Shown: positions 1 through 11,559 of the stretch, one piece after another | Layout: each line of letters opens with the position of its first letter | Position numbering within the stretch: the first letter of the stretch is position 1 | DNA from: Tricholomella constricta | Lineage: Eukaryota; Basidiomycota; Agaricomycetes; Agaricales; Lyophyllaceae | Assembly: GCA_013368375.1 (NCBI GenBank) | Contig: JAACJP010000004.1 | Coordinates: 1,054,001 to 1,118,000 of the forward strand | Reading direction: 5' to 3' | DNA: 64,000 nucleotides | Notes under the pieces: model-generated | Told to the model about the DNA's origin: nothing | What the model saw: only the letters and a program-made list of their open reading frames with translations | Database searches by the model: none | Translations under genes and position numbers: made by a program

Positions 1-552
1 AACTTCTTTGCTTGTGAACCAAGAAAGCCTACATCTGGGACCGCCATTCAGCCTAGCTCTACGCAAATCGACCTCCAGGGAGAAGCAGCTGGCCTCGGAA
101 ACGACGCTTCTGGTTCTGTGTCGACTGAGGTTTTTGAAGACACAATGTCCGGAACCAAAGCCCGTACTGCGAAACCTGCTGTATTACACTACACATACGA
201 TATCGAAATTTCACCCCGACCCTCTGCATCAGAATCCGTCCAAGTTTTCACTAGAAATCAGCATCACCATATTCTACAAATGTCACAACCTAAAGCGGTG
301 CATCACAGGCGAGGCAGCCATCGCCTGCAACATTCACCGCAGGCGTTGGCATCTTCCATCCAAATCGATGCGTCGAGGCCCCCAGTCACAATCTTAAATC
401 CCAGTGCTACCACCTCTGTCGCTTCATTCCAGACCGCTGGCTTTATGGACGCATATCTCCGATCCCCTGACCCACAAAACGTCATTCGGTCGACCCTCTA
501 TGCCTCAAAACCTGTTCGTTTACGAACAGCGTCAGCTGGCGGTGGCATATGA
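1..552 (+). CDS. 3' part of an unknown gene, cut by the window edge
   Basis: One frame is open from base 1 to a stop at 550-552 (about 183 codons), so the gene begins upstream of the window. The visible part is rich in Ser, Thr, Pro, His and Gln and shows no domain I recognise. The 3' end is uncertain: a good splice donor (GTAAGT) at about 568 and an acceptor ending at about 619 suggest that a different frame may continue past this stop. I do not recognise the product. Confidence 0.4.
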   Translation, partial: NFFACEPRKPTSGTAIQPSSTQIDLQGEAAGLGNDASGSVSTEVFEDTMSGTKARTAKPAVLHYTYDIEISPRPSASESVQVFTRNQHHHILQMSQPKAVHHRRGSHRLQHSPQALASSIQIDASRPPVTILNPSATTSVASFQTAGFMDAYLRSPDPQNVIRSTLYASKPVRLRTASAGGGI

Positions 553-838
553 TATGCGAGCAGACGTAAGTAGCGATGCTCTCTTCGGCATCTTTATGTG
601 CTCAAAGCTAAATTTCAGTCTTCGTCTTTTATTCACCTTCCGCACGCGATACCCTTATCATCCACCTTGAGCCACCCTTCGTCTCCTCTTTCAGTGTTTT
701 GTTGTTTGTACGCCGGACACTACTTGTTTAGTTTGACTCTGTGACGACGGCAGGCCAACCTTCGGAAAATTGTTTATGACTGCGTGACGTGTAGTATGGA
801 GTTATATTACAGTAGCAATGATAATGACGATAGTTAGG
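553..838. other. Short gap between convergent genes
   Basis: Apart from the possible last intron and exon of the first gene (about 568-700), nothing recognisable is seen. It should contain the 3' ends of both flanking transcripts. Confidence 0.4.
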
Positions 839-1978
839 CTACATGGAATTGCCCTGAGGGAATGTATATGATCCCATGCACCCACAAGTGCAAAAAATTT
901 CAGGGCCCCCTCCAGAATAAGGATACTGCGTGCCGTTGCTAGTTTGGCGGTAGTCATGAAATTCGTCTCCATGGCCGAGGCGCAACGCGTTCGTCGCGCC
1001 GTTATAGAGTGGTGATGGTTTTAGGAGAAATGAGGGCGTGTAATGGGCCTGAAAGTCTGGCGATAGGGGCGATAATAAGTCTGAGGACTTGGGAGAGTTT
1101 AGTGGGATGTAGAGGCCTTCGCAAGCTGATGCCAATTCTGAGAGTGGGATGATAGGTATAGGCCGCTCTGGGCGGGGTTGATGTATTGGTATTGGTGGAG
1201 TGCGAACAATGAGATCAGGGGATGATGACGGTGAAGTGGAGGACGATGCTGGTGACACGGACGATGCGAGTGGTGATACAATGTGTATGGGTGCTGATGC
1301 TGATGCTGATGAAGGTTTAGGGAAGATATAAGAATATGGTGACTGCGTGGGGTCGTGAGGGGCGTTGTGCGGCTGTGGCCCCATGTGCGGCGAGTGACTG
1401 TCATCTTCGACATATGAACGCATATCATAAGACGCGCCAAGCGGAGATGCAGCGCCGAAAAGGTCAGGTTCCTGCGCGTGGTGGCTCCTATGCCAGAGGG
1501 CCCCAGAGGTTCTTTGATTTGGCGGCGAAGACTCAAAAGAAGACCGGGCTGCGGAAGCGGGAATAGACGACGCAAGGCGCTCCTTTGCGTCGCACACCGG
1601 CCACTGTGTCTCCGCGTGGTGAGGCGATGCCTGAGTAAAAGGCGCCTCGTCGTCATAATCCCCCATGTCCATCTCGTCTGTCTGGATCCAATCTCCGAAC
1701 CCATCGTTTGTCATTTTGTGATACAGCGTCGAGGAGGATGGCGGAGGGCAGCTTTGATCATCGTCGTATGGCAGGCCCGCCGTTCGCCACATTTTAAAGG
1801 ACTCGTTTGCGGGGAGATGGAACACGGCATTTCTTTCGGGGCGACGGGAGGATTCGCCGCATTTGTAGAATGTCGGATTATCGGCGGGAGTTGGGCCCGC
1901 GGAGTCAAACTCGTCAAAGTCTGCGAAAAGCATGGAGAGGCTAGGGAGAACGGGGTAATTGTTTTGCATGGCGGTCAA
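839..1978 (-). CDS. Ser/Pro-rich protein of unknown function
   Basis: A single-exon 379-residue frame. The N-terminal 60 residues contain an acidic stretch rich in Asp and Phe. The middle is low-complexity with Ser, Pro and Ala runs, including a Ser-Ala repeat from a GAT/GCT triplet run, and the C-terminus has a small Cys-rich patch (CTCGC). No enzyme signature, signal peptide or membrane segment is visible. The composition resembles disordered regulatory proteins of basidiomycetes, but that is inference. The long continuous frame with low-complexity codon runs is the main evidence that it is a gene. Confidence 0.6.
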   Translation of the reverse strand: MTAMQNNYPVLPSLSMLFADFDEFDSAGPTPADNPTFYKCGESSRRPERNAVFHLPANESFKMWRTAGLPYDDDQSCPPPSSSTLYHKMTNDGFGDWIQTDEMDMGDYDDEAPFTQASPHHAETQWPVCDAKERLASSIPASAARSSFESSPPNQRTSGALWHRSHHAQEPDLFGAASPLGASYDMRSYVEDDSHSPHMGPQPHNAPHDPTQSPYSYIFPKPSSASASAPIHIVSPLASSVSPASSSTSPSSSPDLIVRTPPIPIHQPRPERPIPIIPLSELASACEGLYIPLNSPKSSDLLSPLSPDFQAHYTPSFLLKPSPLYNGATNALRLGHGDEFHDYRQTSNGTQYPYSGGGPEIFCTCGCMGSYTFPQGNSM

Positions 1979-3417
1979 TAGGAAGGGAGGTCGGATAAGA
2001 TAGTGGGCCCCTAGGGAAGAGGGAAAGATGCTGGAGCGAGCGAAGCGAAAGGATGACGGGCTTTAAAGGAACCAGGGAAGGGGCCGAATGATGATGCATT
2101 CGATGGGCCCTTTTATCTGGATCTGTGGCGCGGGATACTGTGACTACACGCACCTTGAAAGAGAGCCGTGATGGCATATTATGAAGGCATGGAGGCGAAG
2201 GAACAATGGAAACCAGGTACGACATGCAGTTGATTGCCACACTGACTCAAAGAAGGAAATAGAAGCGCGATGAATCATATTCAAATGGCATGCAGCGCTG
2301 GAAAAGCTGTGGAACAAGGGCCGTTGTGGGCGAATGAAGCCTTGCATAGCGCCAAAATCGATATCGGCGGATCCTATGTTGTGATCGGATGGGTGGCCAC
2401 ACCATATCAGGAAAATCAGCAGACCCGGCCCTGCAGTCTACGGAAGAGATGGGTGGAGAAGAGGCGATACGGGCATAGGACGCTGTACATGTACGGACGG
2501 TGCTTTGGAGGATGCCTCGTGTTTTACGACAAGCAGATGTCGTGATTGCTCCGGAACTGTGAGAGACATCCAGCCTCATGTTCGACTCCACACTGCCAGC
2601 TCGTGCGACTGCTTTTGCAATGGAGAGCGCGAGGCTGCGTTACAATCTTTCTTTGTTATGTAACATCACAGATCCTGGACGGCAACCGCGCGAACAAGAC
2701 CAGCATTTGAGTCCGCGAAGGAGTTTAATCCGATCCATGGAATCCCGGAAGCGTATATGACTCGAATTCGATGAGTCTCATCCTCTGGAAATCAGAGCGT
2801 CCAGTATATCATTAAAAGCCACACCTTTCGAAACATCCTTTAATTGAAGGAGAGCAGCAGTCACCCGTATCTGGTTATGAATGTTGTAGTCGCAGATTGA
2901 TCAAAACCGGGTCGATCATCAGGAGCATCGTGGAGAATCATACAATAGTTGCATTTTCGGCACCTTATGCCTCGAGGCGACGATATAATGGGCCAGAAGA
3001 GATTGGTGAAAGGTACCGAATGACTTCACGACTTGTCAAGCACTTGGCCCAAGTCTCGTAATTGTCCAGAATGAAGCGGTAACACCTACCTTCGAGACTT
3101 TTCAGGCACTAATCAACTGATCATAGCAGAAGCGGGCAGAAGCATTGAAAAGTACAGCACTGGAACCTACTGTTGACCAGCTGTAATCGATGGTATGGCG
3201 ATAGGTCAGATAATGGAAAGGGAAACAACGGAAAGGTGTGAATTATTGAAGCGCAAAAGTGAACGTTGGGAAACATTAAAGCTCCTCCCTCGTCAAGCTT
3301 CAGCAGTGAATTTATAAACGATGATACCTCGCACACCTAAGTATATAACAGTAAGAGGAATCCGCCTGGATCGAGTGCGCTGCATAAAGACGGTCAGAAC
3401 GTGCCCGTATGACACAT
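1979..3417. other. 1.4-kb gap without a supported gene
   Basis: This lies upstream of the Ser/Pro-rich gene and downstream of the RRM gene, both on the minus strand. Only short frames with no recognisable similarity occur. It probably holds the promoter of the 1978 gene and the 3' region of the 4311 gene. Confidence 0.4.
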
Positions 3418-4311
3418 TCATTCGGCAACAACCAAGCCTCCCATCGCCTTTTGGACCTCCCTCATGGCCTGATCGACACCACCGCCCTGCGTGGGGCTCG
3501 TGCCGGGGCTGCTGCCACCACCACCGCTGGTCAGTACCCTCGGGCCCAAAGACGGGTGTCTGACGCCGAGCGCAGCACCGAGCATCCTTTTCCCGGGATC
3601 CCCAATACGGGGGCCTCCGATGCCGTTCAAGTCGGGGTGCAAGCTCGTCGCCAATATTGCAGGGTCTGAGGGCGGGCTGCTGTGAGAACCGGCCACGGCC
3701 TCACCCAGGGATGAGTTGATGAGATAATTGAGCGTCGGATGGGAAGGGAGGGATGGCAGGGTTGGAGATGGCTCGCGGCCATTGGGGTGCTGATGTTCGG
3801 GAATGGCCACGTGCTGGCTGGTGCGGTTGGGAGGAACTGAGGAGGAGGAGCCCGAGATTGTGCGGGTGGTGGGGAAGACGGAAACAGAGGCGGAGCGCGC
3901 GTTATGCGAGCGCGAGGGATTGGAGGTATGCTGGCCACGTGAATTCACAGTTTGGATGATGCTCTGAGCATCAGGCCCGTCATAGGGGCGGATGGTAGCA
4001 GCTGCGCCAGTCGAGGAGGTGAGAATGGCGGGGGGCGAGGCAATGGTGTTGAGGTATGCACGCTTGGCTGCTCATGGTCAAAAATACTTTTCTTCAGAAA
4101 CGTAGCATGAAGAATACTCACCTACGCTAGGATCTTGAAATACAATCAGGAGACTGGTATCGTCCCTCCATTTTATCTTGAAGCCACCATTGATGGATTC
4201 ATAATCAGAGAACGCGGATTGAATGTCCTTGGTCTTGAGCTCTTTGGGGAAGCCCGTGAGGTAGAGAATGCGGGTGACAGAGGCTGAGAGGCCTGCAAGT
4301 GAAGTAGCCAT
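3418..4311 (-). CDS. RNA-binding protein with a PARN-like RRM and no nuclease domain
   Basis: Two exons, 4122-4311 and 3418-4067, are joined by a 54-bp intron; summed length keeps frame and gives 279 residues. Residues about 12-75 form an RRM whose first strand (ILYLTGFPKELKT) and WRDDTS segment closely recall the RRM of poly(A)-specific ribonuclease PARN. The rest is disordered and Ser/Pro/Gly-rich. No DEDD nuclease or R3H domain lies upstream; the next gene in that direction is EF-2. The PARN-type RRM binds the cap and poly(A) in animals, so a role in mRNA 3'-end or cap recognition is possible, but this is inference. The start ATG fits the conserved strand that follows closely. Confidence 0.75.
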
Positions 4312-4535
4312 GGAAGATAGCGGAAGAAAGTGGGCAAGCGCGAGAATGAAACGTATTTAAAATGCGAGATAGAGGTAAGAGCGGACAAGCGAGTGAATTT
4401 TCGAGAAAAAGTGATATTACAGCGCGCGAGGATGACGGGACACAGCGATCACAAAGTCTCTCAAATACATATCCTACTCTTCCCACGCTCCTCATCCGTC
4501 TCACCACCAATACAACATACAACATCATACCCTCA

Positions 4536-7500
4536 TTACAGTTTATCGTAATAGTTATCCAGCGCAGGGATTTCAGGCTGTCACTACTTGTCAGTACACT
4601 TCCCAGCACAGCCCTGCTGCCACGTACCTTCAGGCCCTTGCGCGTACGGATCTTCGTCACAAGCTCCTCCAGCTTGCTTCCCTTCTCCAGCGGAGCTGCG
4701 TGAATCCGGAATTAATGCCCAGCGCAGTCCAAGCAATTTAACGACACTTACATCCAGACATGATCTCCCAGTGATCGAACACACTCTGCGGGAAGGCCTG
4801 TCCAGCAGTATGCGAGCGCAGCTCACCGTTGAACCCGAAGGACTCGGCGACAGGGAGGTAAGCCTTGACTGTGAACATGGGCGTTCCGATGCGCTGCTCC
4901 TCGCTGAAGACCTGCCCACGGCGCTTGTTCAAGCAGCTGTAGACACCACCGATGGCACCCTCAGGGCATTGAATTTCGACTGAAAAGAACGCCCAGTCAG
5001 ACAATGGATGCTTATCCCACAGAAGGAACAACAAACCAAGGTAGATAGGCTCTTGAAGACCAGGGTCAGCGAGCAAGGCGGCAGCGTAGCAGACGCGACG
5101 CATGGTGGGGATAAGCTGCCCTCCTCCACGATGGATAGCATCGGCGTGAAGCTATACGACAAAATTTAAAACCTTAGCCACAAAATTGAATAGTGCGACT
5201 CACCGTGACATCGAGGATATTGTAGCGGATCCCACGGACGCTCTCCTCAGCGCAAACACCTTCCTTGGTTGCCCACTGAAGTGCGGCAATGCAAGAGTCT
5301 TTGATTTCGTTCAGGAACTGCACACCCTTGGTGGCATCAACCAGCAAGTTAGGGCCAGTGGTGTCAGGACCAAACGCCCAAATCTTTCTTGCGTCGGTGA
5401 CATCCCAGCCATACTCGTCAGCAAGGACACGGGCGCGAAGTTTGAAATCGTCACGAGAGCTGATCTTGCCGTCTTCAATGGCCTTGACAAGCTCCTCGTC
5501 GATGGGCATAGCCGTGACGTAGAGACGATTGTGCTTGTTCTGCGACTTGGACAGGGCAACAATGCTGGACTCCGCCTTCACTGTCTCACGGTAGGGCACA
5601 ACAGGGTCGGAAATCTTGAGAGGAACACCAGCATGGTCTTCTTGCAGATCCTGATGACAGATTTAACATCATGACTGACGAAAAAAAAAATGACCTATTC
5701 ATACCTTCAAGCAAATCTCCAAGTGGAGCTCACCAGCACCAGCGACAATGTGCTCACCAGTCTCGGAAATCCATGCTTGTACGCAAGGATCGGACTTGGA
5801 GAGACGCTTGAGACCTTCGACAAGCTTGGGAAGATCGCCAGCGTTCTTGACCTCGACAGCGACCTGAACGACGGGTGAGACGGAAAACCTCATGACCCTC
5901 ATGTTGTGGGCCGTCTCCGAGGTGGTCAGAGTACCGCTCTTGAGGAGGAATTGATCGATACCGACGAGTCCGACGATGTTTCCAGCCGGGCAGTCCTCGA
6001 TGGGCTCAATTGAACGGCCCATCATCAGAACGGTGCGTTGAACGGACTTGATAAACAAGTCCTCTTTCTTTCCAGGGACGTAGTTGGGGCCCTGGATACG
6101 AATCTTAGGTCCAGAGCGGACAGTGCCAGAGAAGACGCGACCGAACGCGTAGAAGCGTCCCTTGTCCGAGGTGGGCACCATCTTGGAGACATAGAGGACG
6201 AGGGGGGCCTTGGGATCGCAGTCGCGGATACCAATGGCCGACTCGTCGTCCATGGGTCCCTCGTAGAGAGTTTCGACACGGTACCTCTGGGCGGTGGCGG
6301 CGGAAGGGAGGTTGATGACAATCATCTCTAGCAGTGAGTCACCACAGGGAAGGAACTTGCGCATGATGACCTTGAGCAGCGCCTTTTCCTCGAGGTCCTT
6401 CTCATCCTGGAGGAGCTTGATGTCGAGCTTCTCGCACATCGGGCCAATGGCATCCTTCTTAAAGTTCATGACGGCGTCGAAGATCCTGAAGATAGGATCT
6501 AGCACGAACATGTTGAAGGCACGCTCAAGGGGCTTGCCCTCGGCATCCGTGCCGTTGGTGGTCCACTTGCGGGTGGCGGGATTGAAGTAGTTGTCACCCC
6601 AAAGCTTGTCCATCATCTTATCCTTGTCCACACCAAACTTCTTAGCATAGCGAGCAGCAAACTGACGGAGAGTGAAGCCCCATCCGTGGAGACCAGAGCC
6701 GAAGGCGACGGTTCCTTGATCAGGGTAGACCTGGACGTCACCCAGCGCGGCGTCATGGTAGGTGGAGATGATGACGTTGACGCTCTCGATGGTACGCGAG
6801 AACGTCTGGTAGAGGTCCTCCTTGGTGATCTGGAGCTCCAAGAGCGCACGATCAACCTTGTTGATGATTACCACAGGCTTGATCCTCTCCGTGAGTGCTT
6901 GGCGCAGAACGGTCTCGGTCTGAACACAAACTCCCTCAATGCAGTCAACCACAACAAGGGCACCATCGGTAACACGGAGGGCGGCTGTGACCTCGGAGGA
7001 GAAATCGACGTGACCGGGGGAGTCAATCAAATTGATCAAGAACTCGTTTCCTAGTTGACTTATCCATGAGCAACGAGGGGATCGGAAACGGACCCAAAGC
7101 TAACCGTCTGTTTTTTGCTTGATTGATTTGACATCATCGGGGTTGAGCTCAAAGTACATGGTGATGGCGGTCGACTTGATGGTGATGCCGCGCTCTTTTT
7201 CATCGGGCCTGGTGTCCATGTATCTGGTGTCTCCAGCCTTCGCGGTAGCGATGATACCAGCCTTTGACACCAAGGAATCAGAGAGTGTAGATTTTCCATG
7301 GTCGACTGGTAAAAAATCGGTTTGATGAGAGAAAAATCTTATCAGAAAGAAGAGTGGGTATACCGTGGGCGATGACGGACATGTTACGAATATTCGTGGG
7401 CTTGTCCATCAGGGCCCGAATCTGGTCTAAAGGGAAGAAAATCGTCAGTCCATCGACGGGCTACGCTGCCGGACAGCCTTGCAAACCTGATGTAAAGTTA

Positions 7501-7558
7501 CTGAGCACATCGATTAGCGTAATCTTCTAAAATTTGACAGGATGAGAACATACACCAT
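4536..7558 (-). CDS. Translation elongation factor 2 (copy 1)
   Basis: Ten exons, all phase-checked: 7554-7558, 7487-7500, 7364-7426, 7105-7305, 5705-7050, 5204-5650, 5037-5151, 4752-4979, 4628-4695 and 4536-4577. They give 842 residues, the usual EF-2 length. EF-2 drives GTP-dependent translocation on the cytosolic ribosome. Visible motifs are the P-loop HVDHGKST (residues 27-34), the switch segment [20 protein letters not shown], and near residue 700 the loop DAIHRGGGQ, whose His is converted to diphthamide. The protein ends in YYDKL, as in other EF-2s. The first coding exon is only 5 nt and the second 14 nt. A complete paralogue lies 3.45 kb upstream on the same strand. The symbol is left blank because naming differs among fungi (EFT1/EFT2, eEF2). 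Confidence 0.95.
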
Positions 7559-7987
7559 GGCTACAATTTATTTTTCGAAGTGAGAGAGTGAGGATAGAAA
7601 GATGGGCGAATAGGCAGTGCGATCGATGTAAAGGGTCACCGAGCACAGAGACAAAAAATGAAGAAGAGGAAAAACGATATCGCTGATTCTTATAGCGGAG
7701 TAGAAACTCACCGTAAAAAAAGAAAATTACATAATATAAAAAGCCTCGGCACCGGGCTCAAAGTCAGACTGGAACTGCTTACCCGTCTCGGTGTTTGCAT
7801 GACTGTTGGTGAGTCGTTAGTGATCGACGCGACCGCCTGCAACAATTACGTACCTCTCAGAAACGGTTCGAGTACAGAAATAGATGATTGATGAGAGCGG
7901 TTTGAAAGTAGTACAAAGTTATGACTGGGCTAACGATACTCAACCTGCGTAAGAACATTCGTTTCGCCACCAAGCTCCTGGACTTGA
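7559..7987. other. Spacer between the two EF-2 genes
   Basis: This 429-bp spacer holds the promoter and 5' UTR of EF-2 copy 1 and the 3' UTR of copy 2. On the minus strand the bases just upstream of the start codon are T/C-rich, as expected for a strongly expressed fungal gene. No TATA box stands out. Confidence 0.5.
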
Positions 7988-10900
7988 TCATAGCTTGTCG
8001 TAGTAATTATCAAGCGGCGGAATCTCAGGCTAAAAAGGGGCAAGTCAACTAGTGATACACAGGTCAAGAGCAGTAAACCGACCTTGAGACCCTTGCGAAC
8101 ACGGATTTTGGTCACAAGCTCTTCGAGCTTGGAACCCTTGTCGAGAGGAGCTACGAAAAAAGGAGGGTCAACGACTACAGCAAAGTCGAGGTCTATCCAG
8201 GACTTACATCCATTCATAACTTCCCAGTGGTCAAAGACGCTCTGCGGGAAGGCCTGTCCAGCGGTGTGTGAACGCAGCTCTCCGTTGAAACCGAAGGACT
8301 CGTTGACAGGGAGATAAGCCTTTACGGTGAACATGGGCGTTCCCGGTCTCTGCTCTTCGCTGAAGACCTGACCACGGCGCTTGTTCAAACAGCTGTAGAT
8401 ACCGCCGATGGCGTTTTCAGGGCACTGAATCTCGACTTGGGGGCAACGTTAGTCATACCATAGGACAAGGAAATCAGTCACACCTACCGAGGTATACGGG
8501 TTCTTGCAAGGAAGGCGTTGCGAGTAGACACGCGGCATAGCAAGCACGTCGCATGGTGGGGATGAGTTGTCCACCACCGCGATGTATAGCGTCGGCATGT
8601 AACTATGAAACTTGGTGAGAAGCCGATGTGGATGAAGATACGTCGGGAACTTACTGTAACATCGATAACGTTGAAGCGGACGCCGCGCATGTTTTCTTCG
8701 GCGCAGACACCTTCCTTTGTGGCCCATTGGAGGGCAGCGATACAAGAGTCCTTAATTTCGTTCAGGTATTGAACTCCCTTCGTAACATCAACCAACAAGT
8801 TCGGGCCAGTCGTGTCGGGGCCGAACGCCCAAATCTTCCTGGCGTCCGTGACGTCCCAGCCATACTCGTCAGCAAGGACACGGGCGCGAAGTTTGAAATC
8901 GTCACGAGAGCTGATCTTGCCGTCCTCGATGGCCTTCGTAAGGTCTTCGTCGATGGGCATAGCCTTAACATAGAGACGATTGTGCTTGTTCTGCGACTTG
9001 GACAGGGCAACAATGCTGGACTCCGCCTTGACTGTCTCACGGTAGGGCACGACAGGGTCGGAAATCTTGAGAGGAACACCAGCATGGTCTTCTTGTAGAT
9101 CCTAACGACAGATTAACATCATGATTGACGAAAGAAAAAATAGCCTATCATACCTTCAAGCAAATCTCCAAATGGAGCTCACCAGCACCAGCGACGATGT
9201 GCTCACCAGTCTCGGAAATCCATGCTTGTACGCAAGGATCGGACTTGGAGAGACGCTTGAGACCTTCGACAAGTTTGGGAAGATCGCCAGCGTTCTTGAC
9301 CTCGACAGCGACCTGAACGACGGGTGAGACGGAAAACCTCATGACCCTCATGTTGTGGGCCGTCTCCGAGGTGGTCAAGGTACCGCTCTTGAGGAGGAAT
9401 TGATCGATACCGACGAGACCGACGATGTTTCCAGCTGGGCAGTCCTCGATGGGCTCGATGTAACGACCCATCATCAACACGGTACGCTGAATGGACTTGA
9501 TGAACAAGTCCTCCTTCTTTCCGGGAAGGTAGTTAGGTCCTTGGATGCGGATCTTGGGTCCAGAACGGACAGTACCAGAGAAGACACGACCGAACGCGTA
9601 GAAGCGGCCCTTGTCCGAAGTGGGTACCATCTTAGAGACGTAAAGGACGAGAGGTCCCTTAGGGTCGCAGTCGCGGATACCAATAGCGGACTCGTCGTCC
9701 ATGGGACCCTCGTAAAGAGTCTCCACACGGTACCGCTGAGCGGTAGCGGGAGAGGGAAGGTTAATGACAATCATCTCCAAAAGGGCCTCACCAGCGGGAA
9801 GGAATTTACGCATGACAACCTTGAGCAGCGCCTTGCCCTCCAAATCACGCTCGTCCGCAGCCAGTTTTACATCAAGTTTCTCGAGCATAGGGCCGATCGC
9901 ATCCTTCTTGAAGTTCATGACGGCATCAAAGACCTTGAAGATGGGGTCCAAAACGAACTGGTTGAAGGCGCGCTCAAGGGATTTTCCCTCGTGTGTACCG
10001 TTAGTGGTCCACTTGCGAGTTACAGGATTGAAGTAGTTGTCACCCCACAGCTTGCCCATCATCTTTTCCTTGTCCACGCCGAACTTTTTAGCGTAGCGGT
10101 TCGCAAACTGACGGAGAGTGAAGCCCCATCCGTGGAGACCAGAGCCAAAGGCGACGGTTCCTTGTTCAGGATAGACCTGGACGTCACCCAGCGCGGCGTC
10201 GAAGTAGGTAGAGATGATGACGTTGACGCTCTCGATCGTTCGCTGAAAAGACTGGTAGAGAGACTCTTTGTCGACCTGAAGCTCCAGCAAAGCACGATCG
10301 ACCTTGTTGATGATAACGACGGGTTTGATACGTTCATTAAGGGCCTGGCGCAAGACTGTCTCTGTTTGCACACAAACACCTTCAACGCAATCCACGACGA
10401 CGAGTGCGCCGTCAGTAACACGGAGGGCGGCCGTCACTTCGGAAGAGAAATCAACGTGGCCCGGGGAGTCGATCAAATTAATCAAAAATTCATTGCCTGC
10501 GGATCGGGTGAGCAGATCGATAAGAATGAAAACCAATGTTCGAGCGCACCCTCCGTTTTCTGTTTGATCGCCGGAAGGTCTTCCTTATTGACCTCGAAAT
10601 ACATTGAGATGGCGGTGGACTTGATCGTGATCCCACGTTCTTTTTCGTCTTCTCGGGTATCGGTGAAACGCACGTCTCCCGCCTTGGCGGACGCAATGAT
10701 ACCCGCTTTCGACACGAGCGAATCGGTAAGGGTGGACTTTCCATGATCGACTTTCATGGTAGGCCTTGTAGTGAGATTATCGATACTAAGCTATTGATAC
10801 TAAGTATGCTCACCGTGAGCAATGACACTCATGTTACGAATATTTGTGGGCCGATCCATGAGTCCCCGCACCTGATCTACAATCGCGATTCCTTGTAAGC

Positions 10901-11035
10901 AAACAAGAGATCGAAGGCCCCGACAATGAGGATATCGGATTAAGCGACTCGCCTACTGTAAAGTTACTGAGGAGTCATCGGGCGCATCGATCAGGATAAA
11001 ATTTCATAAAATGGCGATCTAGACACTCACACCAT
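7988..11035 (-). CDS. Translation elongation factor 2 (copy 2)
   Basis: Ten exons occur at the same codon positions as copy 1: 11031-11035, 10953-10966, 10814-10876, 10550-10750, 9154-10496, 8655-9101, 8488-8602, 8208-8435, 8083-8150 and 7988-8029. They encode 841 residues; the one missing codon is in the NGT..EGK loop of exon 5. The G-domain motifs, the diphthamide His (DAIHRGGGQ) and the YYDKL end are intact, so it looks functional. The second intron can only be placed in frame with a GC donor (GGCGAG) at 10952. Most introns differ from copy 1, but intron 5 and its flanking exons are almost identical. Both copies could supply EF-2, or they may differ in regulation. Confidence 0.94.
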
Positions 11036-11559
11036 GGTGTCTAGCAAGGACTGAGAGGTAATTCAAATGGGTCGTTGTAGCTTTAAAGCAATCGCTGCGG
11101 GGGATGGCTTGGGGTTGCCTTCAACGGTGGTGCCAAGGGCTGAGCAGGGGCAACACTGTTGATTGTCTGGAGAATAAGGTTCGTTGCAAATTTCGATTAC
11201 ATATCCTTATCGATCCTCGTTTAAGGGCAGGCTTCGTACGTAAGCGCCCCCACGATCGTGCCTGAGTTGTTGTGTCTGAATCGGGAGTTGAATTTATCGT
11301 ATTTAAATTTTATTCCAATATCAATTCGTTAAAGCTCCTGGACCTTGTCAGTATAATATACTCCTCCTCCTCCTCCTGAACCTTGCCTGACGTGCTGTTG
11401 TGGGCTGAACTAAAGGTCACTGAAAGCCAGCGAATCTTGTTCGATAACAGTTGTCCTCGGGAAAGTTGATTTATGAACTCGGGTTTTTTCGTGACTCGGT
11501 CAGTTTCGTCCGAGTCATGTAACTTTCCATAAAGGACGGCGAAGGACTCGTCTGCCGCC
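11036..11559. promoter_or_regulatory. Divergent promoter region of EF-2 copy 2 and the GNAT gene
   Basis: About 520 bp separate two divergent start codons. A short CTC trinucleotide run lies at about 11362-11378. I see no clear TATA box. It must contain both promoters unless 5' UTR introns extend them. Confidence 0.4.

Noticed and set aside
7658..7891. 77-codon frame between EF-2 genes
   Set aside because: Lies in the promoter and UTR spacer, has no similarity, and is rich in Lys from an A/T-rich leader.
9355..10746. 463-codon open frame on the plus strand
   Set aside because: It is antisense to exon 5 and later introns of EF-2 copy 2. The codon bias of a strongly expressed GC-ended gene keeps the opposite strand open; the protein has no recognisable domain, and copy 1 does not keep it.
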